DNA of 64,000 bases, taken from positions 19,999 to 83,998 of the forward strand of contig CAYPST010000005.1 of the NCBI GenBank assembly GCA_964413425.1, given 5' to 3'. The notes beneath the pieces are model-generated. The model saw nothing but the letters and a program-made list of their open reading frames with translations, did not search any database and was not told where the DNA came from. A program made the translations under genes and the position numbers. Of this stretch, positions 44,467 through 52,256 are shown one piece after another (position 1 is the first letter of the stretch; the number at the start of each line of letters is the position of its first letter). Origin of the DNA: DATFLS01 sp964413425. Its GTDB lineage: Bacteria > Fidelibacterota > JAANXI01.

Positions 44467-45129
44467 ATGGTCGTCATTTTTGTGGCATTGACAATCCTTG
44501 GTTTGCTGGCAATTGATTATTTCATCATTCGGCCACGACAGCAGCAGAAGAAAGGGGAAGAAATCTCCATTGGGGAGTTGATTCCTCTGACCAAAACGAT
44601 GCAAAACATCCCTGCCGGGGTTTTTTTGCAGTCGTCTTTTACCTGGACAAAGGTCCAGGATGACGGATCGATCAAAGTGGGATTGCATCCGTTGATATTA
44701 GGGCTGATTGGTCCGCCGTATGAGGTGGAGTTGATGCAAAACAAAGAACTTATCGAAAAGGATGATCCCCTGTTGCGGGTGCGTAAGAACGGCCGGTATA
44801 TGACTATTAAATCGCCGGTAGCGGGTGAGATAACCGATTATAACCAGGCGTTGCTGGGTGAGACTGATTGGGAGCACTTGAATATGAGCTGGTTATACAA
44901 AATTCGGCCGAAGAATGTCACCGCAGAGATGCAAAACTGGCAATACTCGGAAGATGCGGACGAATGGATGAATGAACAGTATCGGCAGATCAAGTCCTTT
45001 ATCTTTGAGAAAGCCGCTCCCACCGAAGTAGGGATGACCCTGGCAGATGGTGGTGATGTTCCCATGGGTATCCTGGCGGAACTTGACGAGCAGGCATGGA
45101 ATGAGTTTGCTGCCAAGTTTGTTCGATAA
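44467..45129 (+). CDS. Membrane-anchored GcvH-like protein lacking the lipoyl lysine
   Basis: The 220-residue product starts with one membrane helix (about 2-21) followed by RPRQQQKK, so the rest should be cytoplasmic. Residues ~58-146 resemble glycine-cleavage H protein: FTWTKVQDDGSIKVGL aligns with the HEW...VGIT start, SPVAGEITDYNQALL with the conserved SPVSGEVxxVN, and SWLYKI with GWLxKI. The lipoyl lysine of GcvH is seven residues before SPV; here that position is Gly109. Lys107 is close, so modification is not fully excluded. The C-terminus has VGMTLADGG, shared with the second GcvH-like gene at 47171. It opens a four-gene redox operon. The partner reaction is unknown. Confidence 0.8.
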   Translation: MVVIFVALTILGLLAIDYFIIRPRQQQKKGEEISIGELIPLTKTMQNIPAGVFLQSSFTWTKVQDDGSIKVGLHPLILGLIGPPYEVELMQNKELIEKDDPLLRVRKNGRYMTIKSPVAGEITDYNQALLGETDWEHLNMSWLYKIRPKNVTAEMQNWQYSEDADEWMNEQYRQIKSFIFEKAAPTEVGMTLADGGDVPMGILAELDEQAWNEFAAKFVR

Positions 45130-45167
45130 TCACTGTCATTCTCAATTACCTACTCTGGAGGCCATAC

Positions 45168-45926
45168 ATGTCATATGGAATTTTGTTTGATACGACCAAA
45201 TGCATCGGGTGCGAAGGATGCATGTACGCGTGCCAGGAAAAGAATGGTTTACCCGAAAACGACCAATACAAACTTTCCGCTCAGAATTATACGGTTGTCA
45301 AAAGTGTCCAGGACACGTATTACCGACGCATGTGCATGCACTGTGAAGAGCCGGCCTGTGTCTCGGTGTGTCCGGTGGCCGCGCTGCAAAAAACGGAAGA
45401 AGGTCCGGTAGTCTATGAGGCGCAGAAGTGTATGGGCTGCCGGTACTGCATGGTTGCCTGTCCATTCAATGTCCCGAAGTATCAGTGGTCCAGTCCGAAT
45501 CCGGTGGTATCGAAGTGTATCATGTGCTATGATCGGATTCAGGAAGGGGAAATCCCGGCCTGTGCGGATATCTGTCCCACCGGAGCCACGCAGTTCGGGA
45601 AGCGGGATGAACTCCTGGCTGAAGCTCATCGCCGAATTGAAGAGAATCCGGACCTCTACTATCCGCATGTGTATGGAGAAACAGAAGCTGGCGGCACCTC
45701 GGTCCTGTTCCTTTCCAGCATTCCATTCACCGAGCTGGGATTGCCGGAAGGTGAGGGATACCAGAAAGCCTTTCCGAGCTATACATGGCAGGCCCAGAAG
45801 GAAATACCGAATGTGGTGATATTCGGCGGCGTATTCCTCTACGGATTGTGGTGGATCGTAAACCGGCGGATAGAGATCGATAATGAGACCCTGTCGGGCG
45901 CAGCCAAGAGAGAGGAGGATGAGTAA
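45168..45926 (+). CDS. Four-cluster ferredoxin-like subunit with C-terminal membrane helix
   Basis: The 252-residue protein has the 16 cysteines of a DmsB/NrfC/HybA-type electron carrier in four groups: CIGCEGCMYAC, CMHCEEPACVSVCP, CMGCRYCMVACP, and CIMCYDRI...CADICP. It should hold four [4Fe-4S] clusters. A membrane helix lies near residues 208-228 (VVIFGGVFLYGLWWIVN). No Tat or Sec signal precedes the first cluster, so the clusters probably face the cytoplasm, unlike most NrfC/HybA proteins. Its stop overlaps the nrfD-type gene by 1 nt. It presumably passes electrons between the quinone-interacting NrfD subunit and a cytoplasmic partner. Confidence 0.9.
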   Translation: MSYGILFDTTKCIGCEGCMYACQEKNGLPENDQYKLSAQNYTVVKSVQDTYYRRMCMHCEEPACVSVCPVAALQKTEEGPVVYEAQKCMGCRYCMVACPFNVPKYQWSSPNPVVSKCIMCYDRIQEGEIPACADICPTGATQFGKRDELLAEAHRRIEENPDLYYPHVYGETEAGGTSVLFLSSIPFTELGLPEGEGYQKAFPSYTWQAQKEIPNVVIFGGVFLYGLWWIVNRRIEIDNETLSGAAKREEDE

Positions 45927-47131
45927 TGTCAGTAAAACAAATGGTACAGAAATACATTGGTAAATTAACCTTCTGGAAAACCGTATTCTTTCTGGTTATC
46001 CTAGTCGGATTGTATGCCGCATATCTGCGATTTACCCAGGGATTAGGAGCCGCCACCAATTTGAACGATAACTTTCCCTGGGGGTTATGGATTGGATTTG
46101 ATGTGCTCTGTGGTGTCGGACTGGCAGCCGGTGGATTTACGCTGGCTGCGGTAGTCTATGTCTTCAACATCAAGCAATTCAAACCCATCATCCGGCCGGC
46201 GATTCTCACGGCGTTTCTGGGATATCTGCTGGTCATCGTCGGTTTACTCTTTGATCTGGGGAAACCGTGGAATGTCTGGCACCCGGTGATTATGTGGAAT
46301 CCGCATTCGGTGATGTTTGAGGTGGCCTGGTGTGTGATGTTGTATACAGCGGTCCTGGCTTTGGAGTTCAGTCCCGTGGTTTTTGAAAAGTTCCGGATGC
46401 GGAAACCCTTGAAGATTATTAAAAGCATTACGATTCCGCTGGTAATTCTGGGAGTGATTCTGTCCACGCTTCATCAATCATCGCTGGGTTCACTGTTTCT
46501 TATTGCGCCCGCCAAGCTCCATCCCCTGTGGTACAGTCCGTTATTACCTGTGTTTTTCTTTATTTCGGCGGTGATGGTCGGATTCGCCATGGTGATATTT
46601 GAGGCGAATTTGAGTACCCGGGCTTTTAACAAACCGCTGGAAAAACCGCTGCTCATGGAACTGGCGAGAGCGGCAGCATTCGTGATGATGCTCTATCTGG
46701 TGTTACGCGTCATTGATTTTGGCCGACGGGATGCATGGGCGTATCTGGTACAACCCACCTATGAGACATTGATGTTCTGGCTGGAAATTGGGGGCGGAGT
46801 TATTATTCCCATGCTATTACTCGCAATTCCGAAAATTCGACGGAATCAAACCGCCCTGTTCTGGAGTGTTGCCATGGTGGTGGTTGGTTTTGTCATGAAT
46901 CGGATGAACGTCACCATCACCGGCTTCCAGCGAGCAGCCGGTGAATTCTATTATCCGTCGTTTTACGAGGTGGCTGTTACACTCATGCTTGTAGCACTGG
47001 GATTTGCCGCGTTCCGGTTCATCGCGAAGAACTTTCCGATCTACGAAGAGGTCCAGCCATTGCCGGCGGCTGCCAGAAAACAGGTGAAAGTTACAGTGAA
47101 GCCCAAAGCGGCCTTTATGGAATCACAATAA
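45926..47131 (+). CDS. NrfD/HybB-type polysulfide-reductase-like quinone membrane subunit
   Basis: This is a polytopic membrane protein of 401 residues with about ten helices. It belongs to the NrfD/PsrC superfamily, closest by pattern to HybB (NDNFPWGLWIGFDVLCGVGLAAGGF near the start, then LLFDLGKPWNVWHPVIMWNPHS, and LSTLHQSSLGSLFL). These proteins exchange electrons with menaquinone without haem. It overlaps the ferredoxin-like gene by 1 nt, so the two form a unit. No catalytic molybdenum, hydrogenase or reductase subunit is adjacent, and the cluster's terminal donor or acceptor is unknown. Confidence 0.9.
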   Translation: MSVKQMVQKYIGKLTFWKTVFFLVILVGLYAAYLRFTQGLGAATNLNDNFPWGLWIGFDVLCGVGLAAGGFTLAAVVYVFNIKQFKPIIRPAILTAFLGYLLVIVGLLFDLGKPWNVWHPVIMWNPHSVMFEVAWCVMLYTAVLALEFSPVVFEKFRMRKPLKIIKSITIPLVILGVILSTLHQSSLGSLFLIAPAKLHPLWYSPLLPVFFFISAVMVGFAMVIFEANLSTRAFNKPLEKPLLMELARAAAFVMMLYLVLRVIDFGRRDAWAYLVQPTYETLMFWLEIGGGVIIPMLLLAIPKIRRNQTALFWSVAMVVVGFVMNRMNVTITGFQRAAGEFYYPSFYEVAVTLMLVALGFAAFRFIAKNFPIYEEVQPLPAAARKQVKVTVKPKAAFMESQ

Positions 47132-47170
47132 ATTGAACCAGACCAACCCAAAATCATAGGGATAGAAGCC

Positions 47171-47983
47171 GTGAACGATCAGAAGCAGAACGCCGGGCAG
47201 AGTGAGCAGCGAATGCTGCCATGTGTCTGGATGATGGCGGGGGTGCTTTGTTATAAACTCTGTGACCGCCAGTACGACTGTGAGCACTGTGAGTTGCACA
47301 GAGTTCTGCAAAGCGGAGGCAAATATTCATTACAAGGCGAACAATTCGCTTCGTCGTTCTCTTCCCCTGAAGAACAGTCCGAACATGGTCGAGCCGTCGA
47401 GGAACAGGTAAATCATTGGCTTTCCCAGATTATTGCCGGCAGTAAAATTTACCTGGATCGATGTTATAGCCCGTCCCACTTCTGGATGTATCCGGAGAAG
47501 GAACACGTCGTGGTCGGCATCGATACGAACGTGCTGAAAATTCTGCATCCCATATCAAAGATGGTTCCACCGGAGCCCCATCATCAATTAAAACGACATC
47601 AATACTGCGGATTGATTGTCCGGGATGAATTAACCATTCCGCTCCATGCTCCATTCAGCGGTGAGGTGGTTGCATTAAATAACCAGCATATCACCCAATT
47701 GGAGCAGGAGTATCCTAACCGAGACAATTGGATATTCAAGATGCACCCTGCAGAAAAGGTGCAATCAATCGAGGATATATGCCGGGGCGAAGATATGTTA
47801 CGATTGTATGTGCGGAAAATACATCTCATCAAGGAATATCTTCGCGATATGCTTTCAAAAACAGCGGTCGGTGCATTGGGAGTGACCATGGCAGACGGAG
47901 GAGAAACCGAATTGAACCTGGAGCATATTCTCGGGAGGGAGGCGTATAAAAATCTGGTCAAAGAGATCTTCGCCCTCAGATAA
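47171..47983 (+). CDS. Soluble Cys-rich GcvH-like protein lacking the lipoyl lysine
   Basis: The 270-residue product starts (GTG) with a cysteine-rich module, C18-x8-C27-x3-C31-x5-C37-x2-C40 (with WMMAGVLCYKLCDRQYDC), which may bind a metal or Fe-S cluster. Residues ~104-190 resemble GcvH (HVVVGIDTNVLKILHPI, APFSGEVVALN and NWIFKM). The position seven residues before APF is Glu153, so no lipoyl lysine is present. The C-terminus repeats the LGVTMADGG motif seen as VGMTLADGG in the gene at 44467. Proteins of this composition are found beside NrfD-type complexes in other anaerobes. A signalling or electron-transfer role is inference. It is the last gene of the cluster. Confidence 0.75.
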   Translation: MNDQKQNAGQSEQRMLPCVWMMAGVLCYKLCDRQYDCEHCELHRVLQSGGKYSLQGEQFASSFSSPEEQSEHGRAVEEQVNHWLSQIIAGSKIYLDRCYSPSHFWMYPEKEHVVVGIDTNVLKILHPISKMVPPEPHHQLKRHQYCGLIVRDELTIPLHAPFSGEVVALNNQHITQLEQEYPNRDNWIFKMHPAEKVQSIEDICRGEDMLRLYVRKIHLIKEYLRDMLSKTAVGALGVTMADGGETELNLEHILGREAYKNLVKEIFALR

Positions 47984-48019
47984 ATCCGCCTGCTCAATTC
48001 CCGATCGTAATTTTTACAG

Positions 48020-48053
48020 CACCGGTGGTCGACCAAAATGGAGACCACCGGTG
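48020..48053. terminator. Strong inverted repeat after the redox operon
   Basis: CACCGGTGGTC (48020-48030) and GACCACCGGTG (48043-48053) are perfect 11-bp arms. No T-run follows on either strand, so it may be a factor-dependent terminator or an RNA-stabilising hairpin. The MITE copy C target duplication begins 3 nt later. Confidence 0.5.
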
Positions 48054-48062
48054 TGCATGAAT

Positions 48063-48280
48063 GAGTCTATTTAGAAAACGCCTCGCCCCGAAGGGATGCT
48101 CCGAAGGAGTCCCTTGGACCTTCGGGACAAAGAACGCCTCGAAGAGATCCCTCTGGGACAAAGAAACTAGAAAATATCACTGCCCAAACCTCGCAATACA
48201 CTGTGAAGATGTGTTCTCTACATCATAAAAATAAGTCAGGTTCAGCTTCTTGTATCAGAACCATATTTTCTAAACACTCT
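48063..48280 (-). mobile_element. Full-length MITE-like element (copy C), inverted relative to copy B
   Basis: This 218-bp element begins GAGTCTATTTAGAAAAC and ends ATTTTCTAAACACTCT, matching the reverse complement of copy B. A perfect 7-bp direct repeat CATGAAT flanks it (48056-48062, 48281-48287). The central part (TTGTATCAGAACC...CACTGCCCAAACCTCGCAATA) is closely similar to copy B read in reverse. It separates the redox operon from the his promoter. Confidence 0.87.
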
Positions 48281-48360
48281 CATGAATAAGGGCAATCCGG
48301 CTATGCCAATCAGGTAAGTGCTCTCAAACGACAAGTGATGCCGTTTCCTCATATTACACC

Positions 48361-48389
48361 TTGACAAACACATCGGGAATAGGTATACT
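48361..48389 (+). promoter_or_regulatory. Promoter of the histidine operon
   Basis: TTGACA (48361-48366), exactly 17 bp, then TATACT (48384-48389): an almost perfect sigma-70 promoter. The start point would be near 48396, just before the leader-peptide ATG at 48398. Confidence 0.85.
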
Positions 48390-48397
48390 TTTCGCAC

Positions 48398-48484
48398 ATG
48401 ATATCAACAAGTATATTAAATACGAAGCAGCAGCATCACCATTACCATTGGACTAAGGTGATCCGTCACCTTGAGCGCCGGTGA
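48398..48484 (+). CDS. hisL: Histidine-rich leader peptide of the his operon
   Basis: This 28-codon frame starts at ATG 48398 and contains QQHHHYHW in its middle, with a further His near the end: five His codons in all, four within five codons. It ends with TGA at 48482-48484 within the attenuator stem region. Such runs of the end-product amino acid are the hallmark of transcription attenuation: ribosome stalling on His codons when His-tRNA is scarce changes the downstream fold. Position directly behind a strong promoter and before hisG supports this. The predicted transcript has almost no 5' leader, so translation may be leaderless. Confidence 0.85.
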   Translation: MISTSILNTKQQHHHYHWTKVIRHLERR

Positions 48485-48553
48485 GGTGATGTTTTCGTAG
48501 AAAACATATCCCCGGGTGAAAGGTGAGTGCTCACCAAGAGCCTGGGGCATTTT
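48455..48553 (+). promoter_or_regulatory. Attenuator (alternative hairpins) of the his operon
   Basis: AAGGTGA-TCCG-TCACCTT (48455-48472) is a perfect 7-bp hairpin overlapping the end of the leader frame. The same TCACCT can instead pair with AGGTGA at 48484-48489. GTTTTC-GTA-GAAAAC follows at 48491-48505. CCCCGGG (48510-48516) then pairs with CCTGGGG (48541-48547) around an inner GGTGA/TCACC stem and is followed by CATTTTAT, the terminator-like hairpin. The repeated GGTGA/TCACC segments allow mutually exclusive folds. Confidence 0.75.
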
Positions 48554-48660
48554 ATATCTCCCCATTTTTCCCGCTTTTGGTCCGGCACTCTCACCCGGTA
48601 TAAAACAGCAATTTATGCGGTAATGTTAATGTACAATATGTAAGTGAAGCGGAGGCATAG

Positions 48661-49530
48661 ATGATATTGAAATTCGGTTTGCCCAAAGGCAGTTTGCAGG
48701 AATCGACGTTTGCCTTGATGCGTATGGCAGGATTCAAGTTTTCTGTCGGCGACCGGAGTTATTTCCCGACCTGTGACGACGAGACGATTGAGGCGATGCT
48801 AATCCGGGCCCAGGAAATGGCAATCTACGTGGAAGATGGGGTGCTGGATGCGGGACTTACGGGAAAGGATTGGATTGAAGAGAATAATGCAGAGGTAATT
48901 GAGGTGAGCGAATTGGTCTACGCGAAGAGTAGTTTTGCTCCTGTGCGGTGGGTCCTGGCAGTGCCGAATGAGTCTGCAATCCAATCGGTTCAGGATCTGG
49001 ATGGCAAACGAATTGCCACGGAAGTGGTGAATTTAACAAAGAAATATCTGGCAAAAAACAATGTGGAAGCCGATGTGGAATTCTCCTGGGGTGCCACCGA
49101 GGTGAAGGCACCGAATCTGGTCGATGCCATTGTGGAACTGACTGAAACCGGAAGCTCTTTGCGAGCCAATGGCTTGCGAATCGTTGACACGGTTATTGAA
49201 TCCACAACCCGTTTAATCGCAAACAAACGGAGTTATGAAGACCCCGAAAAGGAAAAGAAGATCGAGAACATGGCTATGCTGCTGCAGGGAGCAATCAATG
49301 CCGAGGAAAAGGTCGGGATAAAGTTCAACATCGAACGGGAAAAAGTGGAGGATCTGCAGTCTATTCTCCCGGCGATGAAGCAGCCGACTATGTCGCCGTT
49401 GACCGACAGCAACTGGGTGGCCCTGGAAATCATTGTCAACGAAGATATCGTTCGGGAATTTATTCCCACATTAAAGGAGCATGGTGCCACGGATGTTATT
49501 GAGTATCCGCTGAATAAAGTAATTTATTAA
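48661..49530 (+). CDS. hisG: ATP phosphoribosyltransferase, long form
   Basis: HisG catalyses the first step of histidine synthesis (ATP plus PRPP) and is feedback-inhibited by histidine. The 289-residue length and the C-terminal regulatory domain (about 215-289; KVGIKFNIEREKVEDLQ, then TDSNWVALEIIVNE) mark the long form, which does not need HisZ. The catalytic part shows KFGLPKGSLQEST, DAGLTGKDWIEE, KRIATEVVNLTKKYL and DAIVELTETGSSLRANGL. It is the first structural gene behind the leader/attenuator, with AAGCGGAGG before the ATG. Confidence 0.97.
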   Translation: MILKFGLPKGSLQESTFALMRMAGFKFSVGDRSYFPTCDDETIEAMLIRAQEMAIYVEDGVLDAGLTGKDWIEENNAEVIEVSELVYAKSSFAPVRWVLAVPNESAIQSVQDLDGKRIATEVVNLTKKYLAKNNVEADVEFSWGATEVKAPNLVDAIVELTETGSSLRANGLRIVDTVIESTTRLIANKRSYEDPEKEKKIENMAMLLQGAINAEEKVGIKFNIEREKVEDLQSILPAMKQPTMSPLTDSNWVALEIIVNEDIVREFIPTLKEHGATDVIEYPLNKVIY

Positions 49531-49542
49531 CAGGGTGCTGTT

Positions 49543-50832
49543 ATGAATATACCAATTTATAATTCTGCAGAGGCCTTCCTGAAGCAGTTTCGGCAGGTGA
49601 ATGTCTTCGGTGAAGAACTTTCTCGAACTGTCAGAGAGATTATTCGGACCGTTCGGGAAGAGGGTGATCGTGCGGTACTGGAGTTTACTCATAGATTTGA
49701 CGGAGTGGATCGGATCGCACCGGCGGTCGAACCGCCCGAATGGGACCAGACCGAAACAGTGGACGAACACATCCTGGATCTGTGCAAACAGGCCGCCCGG
49801 AATATTCGGAGGTTCCATGAGCGGGAACTGGAGGACTGCACGTCTTGGAATCTGGATCAGGAAGATGCCACGGTCGGGCAGCGAATGACCCCTCTGGAGC
49901 GAGTGGGCGTGTATGTGCCGGGCGGAACTGCCGCCTATCCCTCCTCAGTGCTGATGAATGTTATCCCGGCTCAGGTAGCAGGCGTCCGGGAAATTGCCCT
50001 GGTATCTCCACCGTCCGGGGAAACGGGGCAGGTCAACAGGTTGGTACTGGCTGCGGCCCAATTATTGGACGTCGATGAAGTGTATGCAATCGGTGGAGCA
50101 CAGGCGGTAGCAGCCCTGGCCTACGGGACCGAATCAATGCGAGCGGTGGATAAAATCACCGGTCCCGGGAACCAGTATGTGAATGAAGCGAAACGACAGG
50201 TATTCGGACAGGTCGGGATTGAGTCTTTGGCCGGACCCAGCGAGATTGTGGTGCTGGCGGATGATTCGGCAGATCCCGCCGATCTGGCGGCGGATTTGCT
50301 GTCACAGGCAGAGCATGATCCCCAGGCCCGGGCGATTCTCATTACACCGGTCCGGCATCTGCTGGAGGCAACCGAATCGGAACTGGGGAAACAGCTGGAA
50401 TCGCTTCCTCGATGGGAGATCGCCGGGGAGTCGCTAGCATCGCAGGGAGGACTGGTCAACGTCGCTTCTCTAAAAGAGGGTATCCGGCTGGCAAATCAAA
50501 TAGCACCGGAACATCTGGAGCTCCAGCTCACAGACCCTGAATCGGCTCTCGGGAAAATACACAAGGCCGGCTGTGTTTTCCTTGGCAAATATACGCCCGA
50601 ACCGGTCGGGGATTACTGGGCAGGCACCAATCATATCCTTCCGACCGCCGGGGCAGCCCGGTATGCATCCGCCTTATCCGTCCGGGATTTTCTCCGGTGG
50701 ACTTCCGTGGTAGAATACAGCCGGGATCGCCTCGCCAGAGATGGGGAAAATATCATGGCGTTTGCCCGCCTGGAAGGCCTGGAAGCTCATGCCCGATCAG
50801 TTGCCGTCCGGCTGAAAAAAGAAGGGAGGTAA
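49543..50832 (+). CDS. hisD: Histidinol dehydrogenase
   Basis: HisD makes the last two oxidations to histidine with NAD. Signatures include YVPGGTAAYPSSVLMNVIPA, GGAQAVAALAYGTESM, DKITGPGNQYV, GPSEIVVLADD, the zinc/catalytic region ANQIAPEHLELQ, and GDYWAGTNHILPT. The 429-residue length is normal. It follows hisG by 12 nt and precedes hisC by 1 nt. Confidence 0.97.
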   Translation: MNIPIYNSAEAFLKQFRQVNVFGEELSRTVREIIRTVREEGDRAVLEFTHRFDGVDRIAPAVEPPEWDQTETVDEHILDLCKQAARNIRRFHERELEDCTSWNLDQEDATVGQRMTPLERVGVYVPGGTAAYPSSVLMNVIPAQVAGVREIALVSPPSGETGQVNRLVLAAAQLLDVDEVYAIGGAQAVAALAYGTESMRAVDKITGPGNQYVNEAKRQVFGQVGIESLAGPSEIVVLADDSADPADLAADLLSQAEHDPQARAILITPVRHLLEATESELGKQLESLPRWEIAGESLASQGGLVNVASLKEGIRLANQIAPEHLELQLTDPESALGKIHKAGCVFLGKYTPEPVGDYWAGTNHILPTAGAARYASALSVRDFLRWTSVVEYSRDRLARDGENIMAFARLEGLEAHARSVAVRLKKEGR

Positions 50833-50833
50833 G

Positions 50834-51931
50834 GTGGACATTGCAGACCCACTCCAGCTGGTGAAGGAACCGGTTCGGAAGCAGAAACTCTACACATTGC
50901 CCAAAATCGGGTACGAGGTCAAAGTCAACCAGAACGAGAACCCATTCGACTTACCCGATGCTCTCAAACAAACGATTCTGGCAGCGATTGGTGCCCGGCA
51001 GTGGAACCGCTATCCCCGGCTTGGTTCAAGGGAGCTCCGGAATCGCCTGGGGGCATCTCTGGGTGTCTCGGGAGACGCTCTGATGGTAGGCAACGGATCC
51101 AATGAAGTGATGCTGGCGATTATGAATGCCTTGCTGGAACCGGGGAAACGGATGGTGACCATAGAACCGACCTTCACCCTGTATAAACATTACGGCGAAA
51201 TCATGGGAGCAGAGGTCATTACGGTGCCACTCACTGAGGATTTCACCTTCCAAATGGATCTGCTCAAGCGGGCGGTATCCAAATTTAATGTGGCGCTCAC
51301 TATCTTGTGTTCACCGAACAATCCTACCGGCAGCGTGCTGGAAGAGTCGCAGTTGAGAGAATTACTGGAAACCGGCAACGGATTCATCCTGGTGGATGAA
51401 GCCTACAGAGATTTCAGCACCCAGGATTTTCTGCCCCTGCTTGACGAGTACCCGAACCTGCTCCTGACCCGGACGTTTTCCAAGGCGTTCGCGTTTGCCT
51501 TCGGACGATTCGGATACGGAATCGCCCACCCCGAAATGGCCGCAGAGATTTATAAGGTACTGTTGCCGTATAATCTGAACGGATTCACGGAAACGGCCGT
51601 GGAGATTCTGCTGGAAGAAAAAGAGACACTGCAGGCGATCATCACCGATATAGTGCTGCAGCGTGATTGGCTCTATGAGCAATTGCAGCAGTTTCTCGAA
51701 CTGGAGGTGTATCCGTCGCAGGCGAACTTCTTTCTCATCCGTCCCGGTGTTGACAGCACCTGGCTGTACAACCGGCTCATGGAGAAGAAGATTCTGGCCA
51801 GGGATGTGTCCTACTATCCGGGGCTGGGGAATCATCTCCGTCTCAGCGTGGGAACTGAAGAAGAAAATACCCGGCTAGTCCAATCTCTCTCAGAGCTGCT
51901 GTCGGGAAACACAACAATTGTTGAGAAGTGA
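50834..51931 (+). CDS. hisC: Histidinol-phosphate aminotransferase
   Basis: This class I/II PLP enzyme makes histidinol phosphate. The N-terminal VNQNENPFDLP and YPRLGSRELR, CSPNNPTGSVLEE (PLP contact), DEAYRDF and the PLP-lysine segment TRTFSKAFAFAFGRFGY are typical. Start is GTG at 50834, 1 nt after the hisD stop. A 325-bp gap with tandem repeats separates it from hisB, which is unusual inside an otherwise compact operon. Confidence 0.96.
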   Translation: MDIADPLQLVKEPVRKQKLYTLPKIGYEVKVNQNENPFDLPDALKQTILAAIGARQWNRYPRLGSRELRNRLGASLGVSGDALMVGNGSNEVMLAIMNALLEPGKRMVTIEPTFTLYKHYGEIMGAEVITVPLTEDFTFQMDLLKRAVSKFNVALTILCSPNNPTGSVLEESQLRELLETGNGFILVDEAYRDFSTQDFLPLLDEYPNLLLTRTFSKAFAFAFGRFGYGIAHPEMAAEIYKVLLPYNLNGFTETAVEILLEEKETLQAIITDIVLQRDWLYEQLQQFLELEVYPSQANFFLIRPGVDSTWLYNRLMEKKILARDVSYYPGLGNHLRLSVGTEEENTRLVQSLSELLSGNTTIVEK

Positions 51932-52018
51932 AACGTGAAAAGTGAGAAGTGAAAAGTGAGAAGTGAAAAGTGAGAAGTGAAACGTGAAAAGTGAGAAGTG
52001 AAAAGTGAGAAGTGAGAA
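51929..52018. repeat. Tandem GTGAGAAGTGAAAA-type repeat inside the his operon
   Basis: About 90 bp consist of repeats of GTGAGAAGTGAAA, GTGAAAAGTGA and GTGAAACGTGA variants (period about 10-20 bp). The remaining 52019-52256 before hisB has an open frame to the hisB start, but no homology is recognised. A short related pyrimidine-rich stretch on the opposite strand (CTTCTCACGTTTCACTTCTC) occurs near 53640 before hisA. Confidence 0.9.
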
Positions 52019-52256
52019 GAACATGGGAGGCATTATTGAACACGAAAATAGCAGGATACCAATTATCAGTGTTATTCGGTGGTGTTTGGTGTTTCATATA
52101 TATTTTCACGTTTCAAGATCGATATCCGGTGCCTGCCGCTTATTTTGTGCAAATCGGGGAACAACCGTTCAGCGATCGGGTGATGTTATATCAAGACGTG
52201 AACGACTTTTTGCAATCCTTATGCGAACATAATCTGAATTCGAGCAGGAGGCAGCC

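Noticed and set aside
44467..45129. Ordinary glycine-cleavage H protein
   Set aside because: It has an N-terminal membrane helix, no lipoyl lysine at the expected position, and no gcvT or gcvP neighbours.
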